Positions 30,090-37,843 of a stretch of 64,000 nt of DNA are shown piece by piece. How positions within the stretch are numbered: the stretch's first letter is position 1; every line of letters begins with the position of its first letter. The notes beneath the pieces are model-generated. The model was not told the origin of the DNA and made no database searches. It worked only from the letters and a program-made list of their open reading frames with translations. This DNA is from Streptomyces sp. RKAG290 (GTDB taxonomy: Bacteria; Actinomycetota; Actinomycetes; Streptomycetales; Streptomycetaceae). The stretch spans positions 1,054,001-1,118,000 of the forward strand of contig NZ_JAJOZC010000001.1 of NCBI RefSeq assembly GCF_023701695.1, written 5' to 3'. The position numbers and the translations under genes were made by a program.

Positions 30090-30905
30090 GTGGGACAGGA
30101 CATGGCCGAGCACGGTGCGGATCACGGGTATCTGCTCGACAACCAGCAGTCGGAGGCGGGCATCCGTTTCGGCGCGCTGGCCGAGCTGTTCGATCCGGTG
30201 ACGTTCCGGCACATCGACCGGATCGGCATCACCGAGGGCATGCGGTGCTGGGAGGTCGGGGCCGGTGGCCCCTCCGTTCCTTCGGGTCTCGCCGAGCGCG
30301 TCGGAAGGGCGGGGCAGGTGGTGTGCACCGACATCGACGTGTCCTGGGCGAAGGACGCCGCCTCCGATGTCGTCGAGGTCCTGCGCCACGACGTCGCGGC
30401 CGATCCCCCGCCGCCGGGCGGGTTCGACCTGGTGCACGCCCGGCTGGTCCTGGTGCATGTCGTCGACCGCGCCGAGGCGCTGCGCCGCATGGTCCAGGCG
30501 CTGCGGCCCGGCGGTGTGCTGCTCCTGGAGGATGCGGATCCGGGGCTCCAGCCCCTGCTGTGTCCGGACGAGTCGGGCCCCGAGCAGCGGCTGGCCAACC
30601 GGCTGCGGTCCGGTTTCCGTGAGCTCATGGCGGCGCGCGGTGCCGATCTGTCGTACGGCCGGACGCTGCCCCGGCTGCTGCGCGGGGCCGGCCTGCGCGA
30701 CGTCGGGGCGGACGCCTACTTCCCGATCACCTCACCGGCCTGCACGGTGCTCGAAGCGGCGACCGTCCGGCAGATCCGGGACCGGCTCGTGGCGGCGGGA
30801 ATCGCGACCGACGAGGACATCGACCGCCACCTGTCGAACGTCGCCACCGGAGACCTCGATCTGGCGACGGCCCCGATGGTCTCCGCCTGGGGCCGCCGCC
30901 CGTAG
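30090..30905 (+). CDS. SAM-dependent methyltransferase
   Basis: 271 residues, class I Rossmann methyltransferase. The SAM loop is CWEVGAGGPSVPSGLAERVG (about 52-71), followed by acidic VCTDIDVSW and RPGGVLLLEDAD. GTG 30090 follows ggaggaagg; a downstream ATG (30102) is an alternative. It is divergent from the FAD monooxygenase, which hints at a shared tailoring or detoxification role. Acceptor unknown. Confidence 0.85.
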   Translation: MGQDMAEHGADHGYLLDNQQSEAGIRFGALAELFDPVTFRHIDRIGITEGMRCWEVGAGGPSVPSGLAERVGRAGQVVCTDIDVSWAKDAASDVVEVLRHDVAADPPPPGGFDLVHARLVLVHVVDRAEALRRMVQALRPGGVLLLEDADPGLQPLLCPDESGPEQRLANRLRSGFRELMAARGADLSYGRTLPRLLRGAGLRDVGADAYFPITSPACTVLEAATVRQIRDRLVAAGIATDEDIDRHLSNVATGDLDLATAPMVSAWGRRP

Positions 30906-31002
30906 CCGGGCCGGCGCGGCACCGGGGCGGCGGACCACGGGTGCGGCGAAAGAGGTGGCTCGACCGATCAGGATTCGAGAAGCGCTGACCACGCGGCCGC
31001 AC

Positions 31003-31017
31003 CTAATCTGATCGCCA
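31003..31017 (+). promoter_or_regulatory. Candidate -10 box for a leaderless VOC transcript
   Basis: taatct (31003-31008) ends 8 bp before the ATG of the VOC gene, and no ribosome site is visible. That spacing would start the mRNA at or near the ATG, as is common in Streptomyces. No clear -35 box is seen. Confidence 0.35.
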
Positions 31018-31427
31018 TGGACATCACCATTCACACGAGCGTGCTCCCGCATGACGACCCGGACGCCTCCTTGGTCTTCTACCGCGACGCCCTCGGCTTC
31101 GAGGTCCGCAGCGACGTCGGTCAGGGCAGGATGCGCTGGATCACGGTCGGCCCCCCCGGCCAGCCCGGCACGTCCATCCTCCTGGCGCCGCCGGCCGCCG
31201 ACCCCGGGGTCACCGAGGCGGAGCGCCGCACCATCGCCGAGATGATGGCCAAGGGCACCTACGGCTGGATCCTGCTGGCCACCCCGGACCTCGACGGCAC
31301 CTTCGAGAAGGTGGAGGCCTCGGACGTCGAGGTCGTCCAGGAGCCGACAGAGCAGCCGTACGGCATCCGCGACTGCGCCTTCCGTGATCCTGCGGGCAAC
31401 ATGGTCCGCATCCAAGAGCTTCGCTGA
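31017..31427 (+). CDS. VOC-family (glyoxalase-fold) protein
   Basis: 136 residues with two beta-alpha-beta-beta-beta modules. Segments LVFYRDALGFEVRSDVG and YGIRDCAFRDPAGNMVRIQE are typical. His and Glu residues at the metal positions are compatible with a lyase/dioxygenase fold, but the substrate cannot be named. It lies 14 bp before an AraC gene, a common regulatory pairing in actinobacteria. Confidence 0.9.
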   Translation: MDITIHTSVLPHDDPDASLVFYRDALGFEVRSDVGQGRMRWITVGPPGQPGTSILLAPPAADPGVTEAERRTIAEMMAKGTYGWILLATPDLDGTFEKVEASDVEVVQEPTEQPYGIRDCAFRDPAGNMVRIQELR

Positions 31428-31441
31428 GAAGGGGGTCGCTC

Positions 31442-31906
31442 ATGTGCAAGCCCGCCTGGGGTCGCGCACGCGCCGCGGATCAGCGCCTGCGTGACCTGGC
31501 GCTGCTGCGCCGGGTCCGCGACCGGATGGACCGGGAGTACGCGCAGCCGCTGAACGTCGAAGCGCTCGCCCGCGGCGTGAACATGTCCGCCGGGCACCTC
31601 AGCCGCCAGTTCCGGCTGGCCTACGGCGAGTCGCCGTACACGTACCTGATGACGCGTCGCATCGAGCGCGCGAAGGCGCTGCTGCTCCGTGACGAGCTCA
31701 GTGTCACCGAGGTGTGCTTCACGGTCGGCTGCTCCTCGCTCGGTACCTTCAGCACCCGCTTCACCGAGCTGGTCGGCATGCCGCCCAGTGTCTACCGGAG
31801 CAATGCGAAGGGCGCCGCGGCGGGGATGCCGCCCTGCGTGGCGAAACAGGTGACGCGACCGATCAGGAGCCAGGGGGCGCCGGTCGCCGAGCCCCAGCCA
31901 GTCTGA
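31442..31906 (+). CDS. AraC-family regulator, HTH-only form
   Basis: 154 residues, mainly the two-helix-turn-helix AraC domain (about 30-120; NMSAGHLSRQFRLAYGESPY, VGCSSLGTFSTRFTELVG). There is no ligand domain, so it may respond to the VOC partner or act constitutively. The C-terminal 30 residues look disordered. It probably shares the VOC transcript. Confidence 0.9.
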   Translation: MCKPAWGRARAADQRLRDLALLRRVRDRMDREYAQPLNVEALARGVNMSAGHLSRQFRLAYGESPYTYLMTRRIERAKALLLRDELSVTEVCFTVGCSSLGTFSTRFTELVGMPPSVYRSNAKGAAAGMPPCVAKQVTRPIRSQGAPVAEPQPV

Positions 31907-31957
31907 CGGCCGAGGGTGCCCGGGCGCCGCGCAGCACCGGCACCCGGGCCCGGGCCC

Positions 31958-31981
31958 GGACTCCCGGACTCCCGGACTCCC
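31958..31981. repeat. Three 8-bp tandem repeats (ggactccc)
   Basis: ggactccc is repeated three times without spacing in the gap between the convergent AraC and MOSC genes; GC-rich complementary bases upstream may form a hairpin. Probably slippage; no coding role. Confidence 0.6.
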
Positions 31982-32087
31982 GGGCTCCTCAGGACGGTCA
32001 GGGCGGTCAGGGCTGTCAGCGATGGCCAGGTGGCCGGGCGTGCGGTCTGCCGAGCCGTGGCCCCGGCGTCACCACCCGGTCGAGCAC

Positions 32088-32738
32088 CTACCCCGACGTC
32101 CGCCGGCGGACCAGCTCCTTGCTCTCCTCTGGCAGCGCGTCGGCGGCCAGCAGCCACGGCAGCAGTTCGGCGTCCAAGGTCATGGCCCGGAAGGCGAGCG
32201 CGACGGTCACGTCGTGATCGGGGCGGTACACGATCTCGACCGGGTCGTCGGTGCGGATGTCGCCGGGCTCGATCACGCGCAGATACGCACCGGGCAGTGC
32301 GGCCTGCGTGAACCGCTTGATCCAGCCGTCACGCCGCAGCCAGCCCTGGAACGTCGAGCACGGGACCCGCGGGCACGACACCTCCAGGACCACGTCCGGC
32401 CCGATCCGCCAACGCTCGCCGATCAGGGCGCCGTTGACGTCCGCTCCCAGCGTCGTGAGGTTCTCCCCGAACACCCCGTTCGCGAGCGGCCTGCCCAGCT
32501 CGGCCGCCCAGCCGTCGAGATCCTCGCGGGCATACGCGTAGACGGCCTGGTCGCCACCGCCGTGATGCTGCACGTCGTAGGCCCGGTCACCGGCCAGACC
32601 GACCGCGCCGGTGCCCTTGGGGCCGGGTGCGGCCACGGCGACCGGTCCATCGACGGGCTGCTTGTCGATGCCCGTCAGGCTCAGCCCCTTCCAGGGGTTG
32701 GGGCGAGGCCGGCCGATGTTGACGGAGAGCAGCTTCAT
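32088..32738 (-). CDS. MOSC-domain protein (YiiM-like)
   Basis: 216 residues. Molybdenum-cofactor sulfurase C-terminal domain; YiiM-type proteins reduce N-hydroxylated compounds or deliver sulphur. The conserved Cys is in VSCPRVPC, with GDRAYDVQHHGGGDQAVYAY and GVFGENLTT typical of the family. The start is ATG 32738 (MKLLSVNIGRP); upstream frame codons look non-coding. Divergent from the HTH-MurA gene. Confidence 0.88.
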   Translation of the reverse strand: MKLLSVNIGRPRPNPWKGLSLTGIDKQPVDGPVAVAAPGPKGTGAVGLAGDRAYDVQHHGGGDQAVYAYAREDLDGWAAELGRPLANGVFGENLTTLGADVNGALIGERWRIGPDVVLEVSCPRVPCSTFQGWLRRDGWIKRFTQAALPGAYLRVIEPGDIRTDDPVEIVYRPDHDVTVALAFRAMTLDAELLPWLLAADALPEESKELVRRRTSG

Positions 32739-32973
32739 GACGGGGACCCTACGATCCGCCGACCGCGCGGGCGACACGTTTTCCCGGGGCCTGACGGGGG
32801 TGACTGCCCGCAGCGCGCACCGGGCACCACGTGCCGATGGACGCGCTCCGCGTGCCGAACCGGTGCGGCGGACGGACCATGGAGTGGGCGACAGCGCCCG
32901 TGTTCGGCCGCGCCCCCGCGCTGCGGCTCTGCACCCAGCCGTCACCCGAACACCACACCCCCACACCAGCCTC

Positions 32974-32989
32974 ATCTCATATCTGAGAT
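32974..32989. promoter_or_regulatory. Perfect inverted repeat before the HTH-MurA gene
   Basis: atctca-tatc-tgagat: 6-bp perfect arms, ending 11 bp before ATG 33001. The next gene begins with an Xre-type HTH domain, so autoregulation through this site is plausible. No ribosome site is visible between it and the ATG. Confidence 0.5.
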
Positions 32990-33000
32990 AGCCTTTCGGC

Positions 33001-34530
33001 ATGTCAGATGACTACCTCGTACGTATCGGCAAGCTCATCCGTGACGCCCGCCAGCACAGGGGCTGGACGCAGAGCCAGCTGGCCGAGGCGCTCGCCACCA
33101 GCCAGAGCGCCGTGAACCGCATCGAACGCGGCAACCAAAACATCAGCCTTGAGATGATCGCGCGTATCGGTGAAGCTCTCGACAGTGAGATCGTGTCGCT
33201 CGGATACGCCGGTCCCATGCACCTGCGGGTGGTCGGCGGACGGCGTCTCTCCGGAGCCATCGACGTCAAGACCAGCAAGAACGCGTGCGTGGCGCTGCTC
33301 TGCGCCTCGCTGCTCAACAAGGGCCGTACGGTGCTGCGCCGGGTGGCCCGTATCGAGGAGGTCTACCGCCTCCTGGAGGTGCTGAACTCCATCGGGGTGC
33401 GCGCCCGGTGGATCAACGACGGAACCGACCTGGAGATCGTGCCGCCCGCCCGGCTCGACATGGACGCCATCGACGCGGACGCCGCGCGCCGGACCCGTTC
33501 GATCATCATGTTCCTCGGGCCGCTGCTGCACCGGTTGGACCAGTTCAAGCTGCCGTACGCGGGCGGCTGCGACCTCGGCACCCGGACGATCGAGCCGCAC
33601 ATGATCGCGCTGCGCCGGTTCGGTCTGGAAATCGCCGCGACCGAGGGGATCTACCACGCCCGGGTCGACCACTCCGTCACGCCCGGCCGCCCCATCGTGC
33701 TGACCGAGCGCGGCGACACCGTGACCGAGAACGCCCTGCTGGCCGCGGCCCGGCACGACGGCACCACCGTCATCCGCAACGCCTCCTCCAACTACATGGT
33801 CCAGGACCTCTGCTTCTTCCTGGAAGCGCTGGGCGTACGGGTGGACGGCGTCGGCACCACCACGCTGACCGTGCACGGCGTGCCGAACATCGACGTGGAT
33901 GTCGACTACTCCCCCTCCGAGGACCCGGTCGAGGCGATGAGCCTGCTCGCCGCCGCCGTCGTGACGGAGTCCGAGCTGACGATCCGCCGGGTGCCGATCG
34001 AGTTCCTGGAGATCGAGCTCGCGGTGCTGGAGGAGATGGGCGTCGACTGCGACCGCACGGCGGAGTACGCGGCGGACAACGGGCGCACCAGGCTGGTCGA
34101 CCTGACGGTCCGGCCCTCCAAACTGGAGGCGCCGATCGACAAGATCCACCCGATGCCGTTCCCCGGCCTCAACATCGACAACGTGCCGTTCTTCGCGGCC
34201 ATCGCCGCCTCGGCCCACGGCCAGACCCTCATCCACGACTGGGTCTACGACAACCGGGCCATCTACCTCACCGACCTCAACCGGCTCGGCGGCCGGCTCC
34301 AGCTCCTGGACCCGCACCGGGTGCTGGTCGAGGGCCCGACCCGGTGGCGCGCCGCCGAGATGATGTGCCCGCCGGCACTGCGGCCCGCCGTGGTGGTGCT
34401 GCTCGCGATGATGGCGGCCGAGGGCACCTCCGTACTGCGCAACGTGTATGTGATCAACCGCGGTTACGAGGAGCTGGCGGAGCGGCTGAACTCGGTGGGG
34501 GCGCAGATCGAGATCTTCCGGGACATTTGA
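33001..34530 (+). CDS. Fusion of an Xre HTH domain to a MurA-like enolpyruvyl transferase
   Basis: 509 residues. Residues 1-70 are an Xre/Cro helix-turn-helix (TQSQLAEALATSQSAVNRIE). Residues 75-509 are an EPSP-synthase-fold domain like MurA (UDP-GlcNAc enolpyruvyl transferase, first step of peptidoglycan synthesis). The Lys-Asn pair (TSKNAC), the active-site Cys loop (GGCDLG) and the C-terminal NRGYEELAERLNSVGA are kept, but the usual DLRA motif reads ALRP. Streptomyces genomes keep this fusion near acnA. It may be a regulator using the fold as a sensor, or a second MurA. Confidence 0.88.
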   Translation: MSDDYLVRIGKLIRDARQHRGWTQSQLAEALATSQSAVNRIERGNQNISLEMIARIGEALDSEIVSLGYAGPMHLRVVGGRRLSGAIDVKTSKNACVALLCASLLNKGRTVLRRVARIEEVYRLLEVLNSIGVRARWINDGTDLEIVPPARLDMDAIDADAARRTRSIIMFLGPLLHRLDQFKLPYAGGCDLGTRTIEPHMIALRRFGLEIAATEGIYHARVDHSVTPGRPIVLTERGDTVTENALLAAARHDGTTVIRNASSNYMVQDLCFFLEALGVRVDGVGTTTLTVHGVPNIDVDVDYSPSEDPVEAMSLLAAAVVTESELTIRRVPIEFLEIELAVLEEMGVDCDRTAEYAADNGRTRLVDLTVRPSKLEAPIDKIHPMPFPGLNIDNVPFFAAIAASAHGQTLIHDWVYDNRAIYLTDLNRLGGRLQLLDPHRVLVEGPTRWRAAEMMCPPALRPAVVVLLAMMAAEGTSVLRNVYVINRGYEELAERLNSVGAQIEIFRDI

Positions 34531-34536
34531 TACGAG

Positions 34537-34596
34537 GATGCCGCCACACCCGTCTGACCTGAGGCTTGGCGGGTCAGGGAGAGGTGCGGCGGCATC
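34537..34596 (+). terminator. Long hairpin terminator after the HTH-MurA gene
   Basis: Outer arms 34537-34550 and 34583-34596 pair over 14 bp with one mismatch; inner arms ctgacc (34554-34559) and ggtcag (34572-34577) extend the structure. It begins 7 bp after the stop. Confidence 0.75.
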
Positions 34597-34706
34597 TCTG
34601 GAACCTCTCTGGGACTTTGGGCCCGCCGTGGCTGCGAGCCGCGCTCCACAGGTCCTGCCGACCGGCCACGGCTACGCGAAAATCGCGTCGATGGCCGCGC
34701 TGAGCA

Positions 34707-35369
34707 GTGGAACCCGGCGCCACCCCGAGACGACACTCGGGCCCTCCGCCTGCACAGCCCCAGCCCACGAAACGGAAACGGCCCACCGACTCCGTCGGCA
34801 GCCGGTCACGAAACTTCACTGAAAATGGCGGCACTCGGACCTGGCGGCCCCGCGCGGGCGAGAACAACCCATACAGCGTGGCAGCGGCGAACACCGACCG
34901 CGTCAAGTCCACGCCCATCAGACCTGGTTCCACCGAGCTGGCCCGAGCGACGCAGACAGCCCGCTATGCACGGAAGGACTGGACCGGAAACAACTACGCT
35001 GCCGGCAACTTCAACGACGGCAAAGGGCATGAGTTCCTGCTGGTCGGCTACAGCAAGAGCGTCCACTCCGAACGTTCCGTCGGCTACCCCCTGTTGAAGG
35101 CGAAACAGCAGGACGGACTCACGAGTCTGTATACCGAACGGGAGCCCTGCCAGAAGGCACCGTCGTACTGCGACCGCTGGACCGCCAAGTACTTCGGCAA
35201 GGACCTTCCCGTCAGCCACTCCCAGTCGTATGACCAATCGCTACCACGACAGCCCGGCGAGAACGACTACAAGTACGGCAGAAGAGTCGACGCTGAGCAT
35301 CTCCAGTACCGTAAAGACCTTAAGAGTTGGTACAAGACTCACACCCCGCTCACGCCCTACCAGAGCTGA
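34707..35369 (+). CDS. Deaminase-superfamily toxin domain protein
   Basis: 220 residues from GTG 34707. The first 100 residues are Pro/Arg-rich and without a domain. The last 110 hold a nucleic-acid/nucleotide deaminase fold of the bacterial polymorphic toxins: zinc and catalytic HSE (SKSVHSERS, near residue 130) and the second zinc motif EPC-x6-C (TEREPCQKAPSYC). No signal peptide or secretion domain is present, so this looks like an orphan C-terminal toxin tip cut off from its carrier. A SUKH-type immunity gene follows after 20 bp. Third-position bias is weaker than in neighbours, suggesting acquisition. The exact start is uncertain. Confidence 0.75.
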   Translation: MEPGATPRRHSGPPPAQPQPTKRKRPTDSVGSRSRNFTENGGTRTWRPRAGENNPYSVAAANTDRVKSTPIRPGSTELARATQTARYARKDWTGNNYAAGNFNDGKGHEFLLVGYSKSVHSERSVGYPLLKAKQQDGLTSLYTEREPCQKAPSYCDRWTAKYFGKDLPVSHSQSYDQSLPRQPGENDYKYGRRVDAEHLQYRKDLKSWYKTHTPLTPYQS

Positions 35370-35389
35370 GCGAAACACGGCAGGATAAG

Positions 35390-35980
35390 ATGATCTTCGA
35401 ACTGTCTCGCGAGGAACTCATTCAGACCTTTGGTGAGGAGCGAGTACACCAAGCACCTTCAGAGACGGCACAGGCAGCCGGCTTCAGCGGCGAGACGCTC
35501 ACTTTCCTCACCGACACAGGGCTGCCGGAAAACGAGTTCATCTCCTTTCCCGAACTTGACGGAGCTGACGGCGGGTTCCGCCCAGTCTCGGTCGAGGAAC
35601 TCGGCAGCACCTGGAATCTTCCGGTCGCTGCTGCCCACTGGGTATTCCTCGGCAACTTTGAGATCAGCGCCATCGTGGCAGACACGCGAACTGGCGAGCT
35701 GTACCAGCTAGCCGAAGGCATCATGCGCCCCGTCCCGCTGCACCGCGACCTCTCCTCGCTGGTGCACACGATCAGGGAACTGTCGAAAATCGTCGGAAGC
35801 CTCCCGGAGGACTACGAGGACGACGAAGAGCTCATCGAGGCCCTGGGTGAGTCCCTGGACGCCCTCAAAAGCGAGATCGGTCGCAGAGATCCTCGCCCCT
35901 TCAGCAATGAGCACTGCGAGTGGGTCGAGATCGTCACTAACATCGGAGCCGGGATGTGGGGGCAGGGGCAGCAGGACTGA
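35390..35980 (+). CDS. SUKH-family immunity protein
   Basis: 196 residues, acidic. Resembles SUKH-4-type immunity proteins: GLPENEFISFPEL early, WVFLGNFEISAIVADTRTGE and YQLAEGIMRPVPLHRDLSSL in the core, then a helical C-terminus. SUKH proteins bind and neutralise many nuclease and deaminase toxins. ATG 35390 follows agga 20 bp after the toxin stop. The pair is a standard toxin/immunity arrangement, and base usage is also less biased than in core genes. Confidence 0.85.
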   Translation: MIFELSREELIQTFGEERVHQAPSETAQAAGFSGETLTFLTDTGLPENEFISFPELDGADGGFRPVSVEELGSTWNLPVAAAHWVFLGNFEISAIVADTRTGELYQLAEGIMRPVPLHRDLSSLVHTIRELSKIVGSLPEDYEDDEELIEALGESLDALKSEIGRRDPRPFSNEHCEWVEIVTNIGAGMWGQGQQD

Positions 35981-36547
35981 CTCCGTCGCAGCGCCTATAC
36001 GTGATGTCAGGAACGCCCGACGGACCTTGATCGAGCCGGAGATCATCACCCTGTGGTTCCGAGACCGGCTCGTCAGCAACCCGCTTCCGCCGCGCGGGAG
36101 GAAGCCGTCGGTACGCCCGCGTTTCCGCGACAGCTCGCTTTGACGGCGACCACCCGGTGTCAGCCCTTGTCTCGCCGGACCCCGTCCCCCTCCGCTCCGC
36201 CTTTCGCAGGCTCCCTCGACCGCACCCCGGGACGCACTGATCCGACTCCGGCGCGCAACGGCCTTCGAGCGGGCCGCCATCCGCACCGGGCGGGGGTCCC
36301 CGGGGTCCCGTGGCCGTCCGGTGCGTCCGGCTCGCCAGGGGCTGTCCCTCGATCCCTTAGGCCAATCAGGAGAAATCCCGTACCCGATCGGGTTGCGGCG
36401 TGAATTCCGATCACCATGCGTCGTCGGCGCCCCTGTTGACTGAGCGTCACCAAGCTACGGTGCCCGCTTCAAGGGCGCCTTGCGCGACCGTGCCGCCCCT
36501 GCGAGCCGTTTCCGTGGCCTGCACCGGGCAAGAGAGGGGAACACCGC
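35981..36547. other. 567-bp gap between the two toxin/immunity pairs
   Basis: No convincing gene was seen. A short plus-frame stretch (NARRTLIEPEIITLWFRDR, about 36010-36066) looks protein-like but has no start and no matching downstream codon bias, so it may be a remnant. No clear promoter or operator was identified; the TNT gene's ribosome site (gagagggg) lies at the end. Confidence 0.4.
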
Positions 36548-37228
36548 ATGCGGGTGCTTCGGAATTTCGTATCGAGTGCGATTGCCTCGCTACTCCTGGT
36601 CGGGTTGGCGCCGACAGCCGCCCATGCCGACAGCAGCACCGCCCGTCCTGGCATCCAGTGCCCCACTGACGAGCGAGGGCGCGGAACGAACAAGGCGCCC
36701 GAACAGGCGCTGGAACGCTACTACCACGACGACTGGCGGCTGGGCCCCCGGGATCTCCCGAAGACCGGCCCCATCGGCAAGATGCTGCGGGGCTACAACC
36801 GCACGGGCCGCGTCTCGCAGTACTGGTTCCTCGGGTGCTACTGGCAGACCAACCCGGTGACGAACACCTCCGGTTGGTGGTATCCGGACAACGACGGCTT
36901 CGTCCTCGACCGCCAGGGGAAGCCGGAGAAGAAGTCGCTGAAGCTCCGGGTGGGACAGCTGGTCGACCTCTTCGGCAGCGGGTTCGGCAACTTCCTCGCA
37001 CCTGCCGGGACGCCGTACGCCAAGCGCGCCATCCCGCCGAGCAACCTCGTCAAATACACCACGGCCTACCCGTCCAGCTACCACCTGTACCGGGTCCTCA
37101 AGGCGTTCACCGTGGAAGCCGGGCCCATTCGACCCTGGTTCGGCCAGCCCGGGCTGGGAATCCAGTACCGGACGGCCAAGTCCATTCCGGACCTGGTCGC
37201 CGCGGAGGAACTGAAGGCGCTGAACTGA
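36548..37228 (+). CDS. Secreted TNT-domain protein (NAD+ glycohydrolase-family toxin)
   Basis: 226 residues. Signal peptide (about 1-28, ending AAHA-DSS), then a TNT domain like the tuberculosis necrotizing toxin, which hydrolyses NAD+. Family features: the WWYPDNDGFVLD segment, FLAPAGTPYAKRAIPPSNL and YHLYRVLKAFTVEAGPIRPW, ending with FGQPGLGIQY. From recalled TNT numbering, the catalytic Gln is kept (last Q), but the family Arg of DRFG reads Leu (VDLFG) and the following Tyr reads Phe. It could still be active as in other actinobacterial homologues, or be altered. ATG 36548 has a good gagagggg site. A small gene follows that may encode immunity. Confidence 0.88.
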   Translation: MRVLRNFVSSAIASLLLVGLAPTAAHADSSTARPGIQCPTDERGRGTNKAPEQALERYYHDDWRLGPRDLPKTGPIGKMLRGYNRTGRVSQYWFLGCYWQTNPVTNTSGWWYPDNDGFVLDRQGKPEKKSLKLRVGQLVDLFGSGFGNFLAPAGTPYAKRAIPPSNLVKYTTAYPSSYHLYRVLKAFTVEAGPIRPWFGQPGLGIQYRTAKSIPDLVAAEELKALN

Positions 37229-37243
37229 GCGTGACCTATCGTT

Positions 37244-37280
37244 CCTGGGCAGGTTCCGGCGGGTCCGGGGCCTGCCCAGG
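37244..37280 (+). terminator. Hairpin between the TNT gene and its downstream gene
   Basis: A perfect 10-bp stem, cctgggcagg / cctgcccagg, with a 17-base loop that can itself fold (ccgg...ccgg). It starts 15 bp after the toxin stop and ends 27 bp before the next gene. It may partly terminate, or process, the transcript. Confidence 0.6.
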
Positions 37281-37307
37281 GGCGTCCCGACGGAGTGGAG
37301 TCGCGGA

Positions 37308-37697
37308 ATGAACAGGGCAGAACTCGTCGATCGGCTCCACCGCGAAGGCACCCCGGATGCCCTGTACGAGATCCCGGGCGTCCACGGCGTCCCCATGCAA
37401 CTGGACGCCTCCTACGTACTGCGTCCGGAGGCGGACGAGTGGCTGGTCGTTCTGCGTCAGCGGGGCCAGGACAGCGTCATGGCGAGCTTCGGGACCGAGG
37501 CGGAGGCGTGCCGCTACCTGTACGACACGATCACCCGGGTTCCACCCCCTGTGCCCGGCGGGGCGGAGCGGATCGCCCGGCTCCTGGCGGACAGCGACGA
37601 GATCCAGCGCCAGGCCCAGGAGGACTACGACCGGGCGCCGTCCGGCAGCGATGACGGCCCCGTGCCGCGGGACCACAACGGGCCGCCTGACGCATAG
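37308..37697 (+). CDS. Small acidic protein, candidate TNT immunity factor
   Basis: 129 residues, acidic, no signal peptide or membrane span, so cytoplasmic. The body (MNRAELVDRLHREGTPDALY, then IPGVHGVPMQLDASYVL and WLVVLRQRGQDSVMASFGTE) looks like the small factors encoded beside TNT proteins (IFT in M. tuberculosis). The C-terminal tail is disordered. The ATG follows ggag. Position directly after a secreted toxin gene and the cytoplasmic character support immunity; similarity is from memory and not proven. Confidence 0.65.
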   Translation: MNRAELVDRLHREGTPDALYEIPGVHGVPMQLDASYVLRPEADEWLVVLRQRGQDSVMASFGTEAEACRYLYDTITRVPPPVPGGAERIARLLADSDEIQRQAQEDYDRAPSGSDDGPVPRDHNGPPDA

Positions 37698-37843
37698 GGC
37701 CGCTCCGGGCGCCGTCCCTGCGGAGGCTGCGCACCGACGCGCGGATGTGCCGGTCCCCCGGAGCCGCGGGTTCCGTGCGGACTCCTACCGAATTCACACC
37801 TTGCGCGTACCGCGGTCCCACCCCCGGCGCGCACGGTGGGCCC

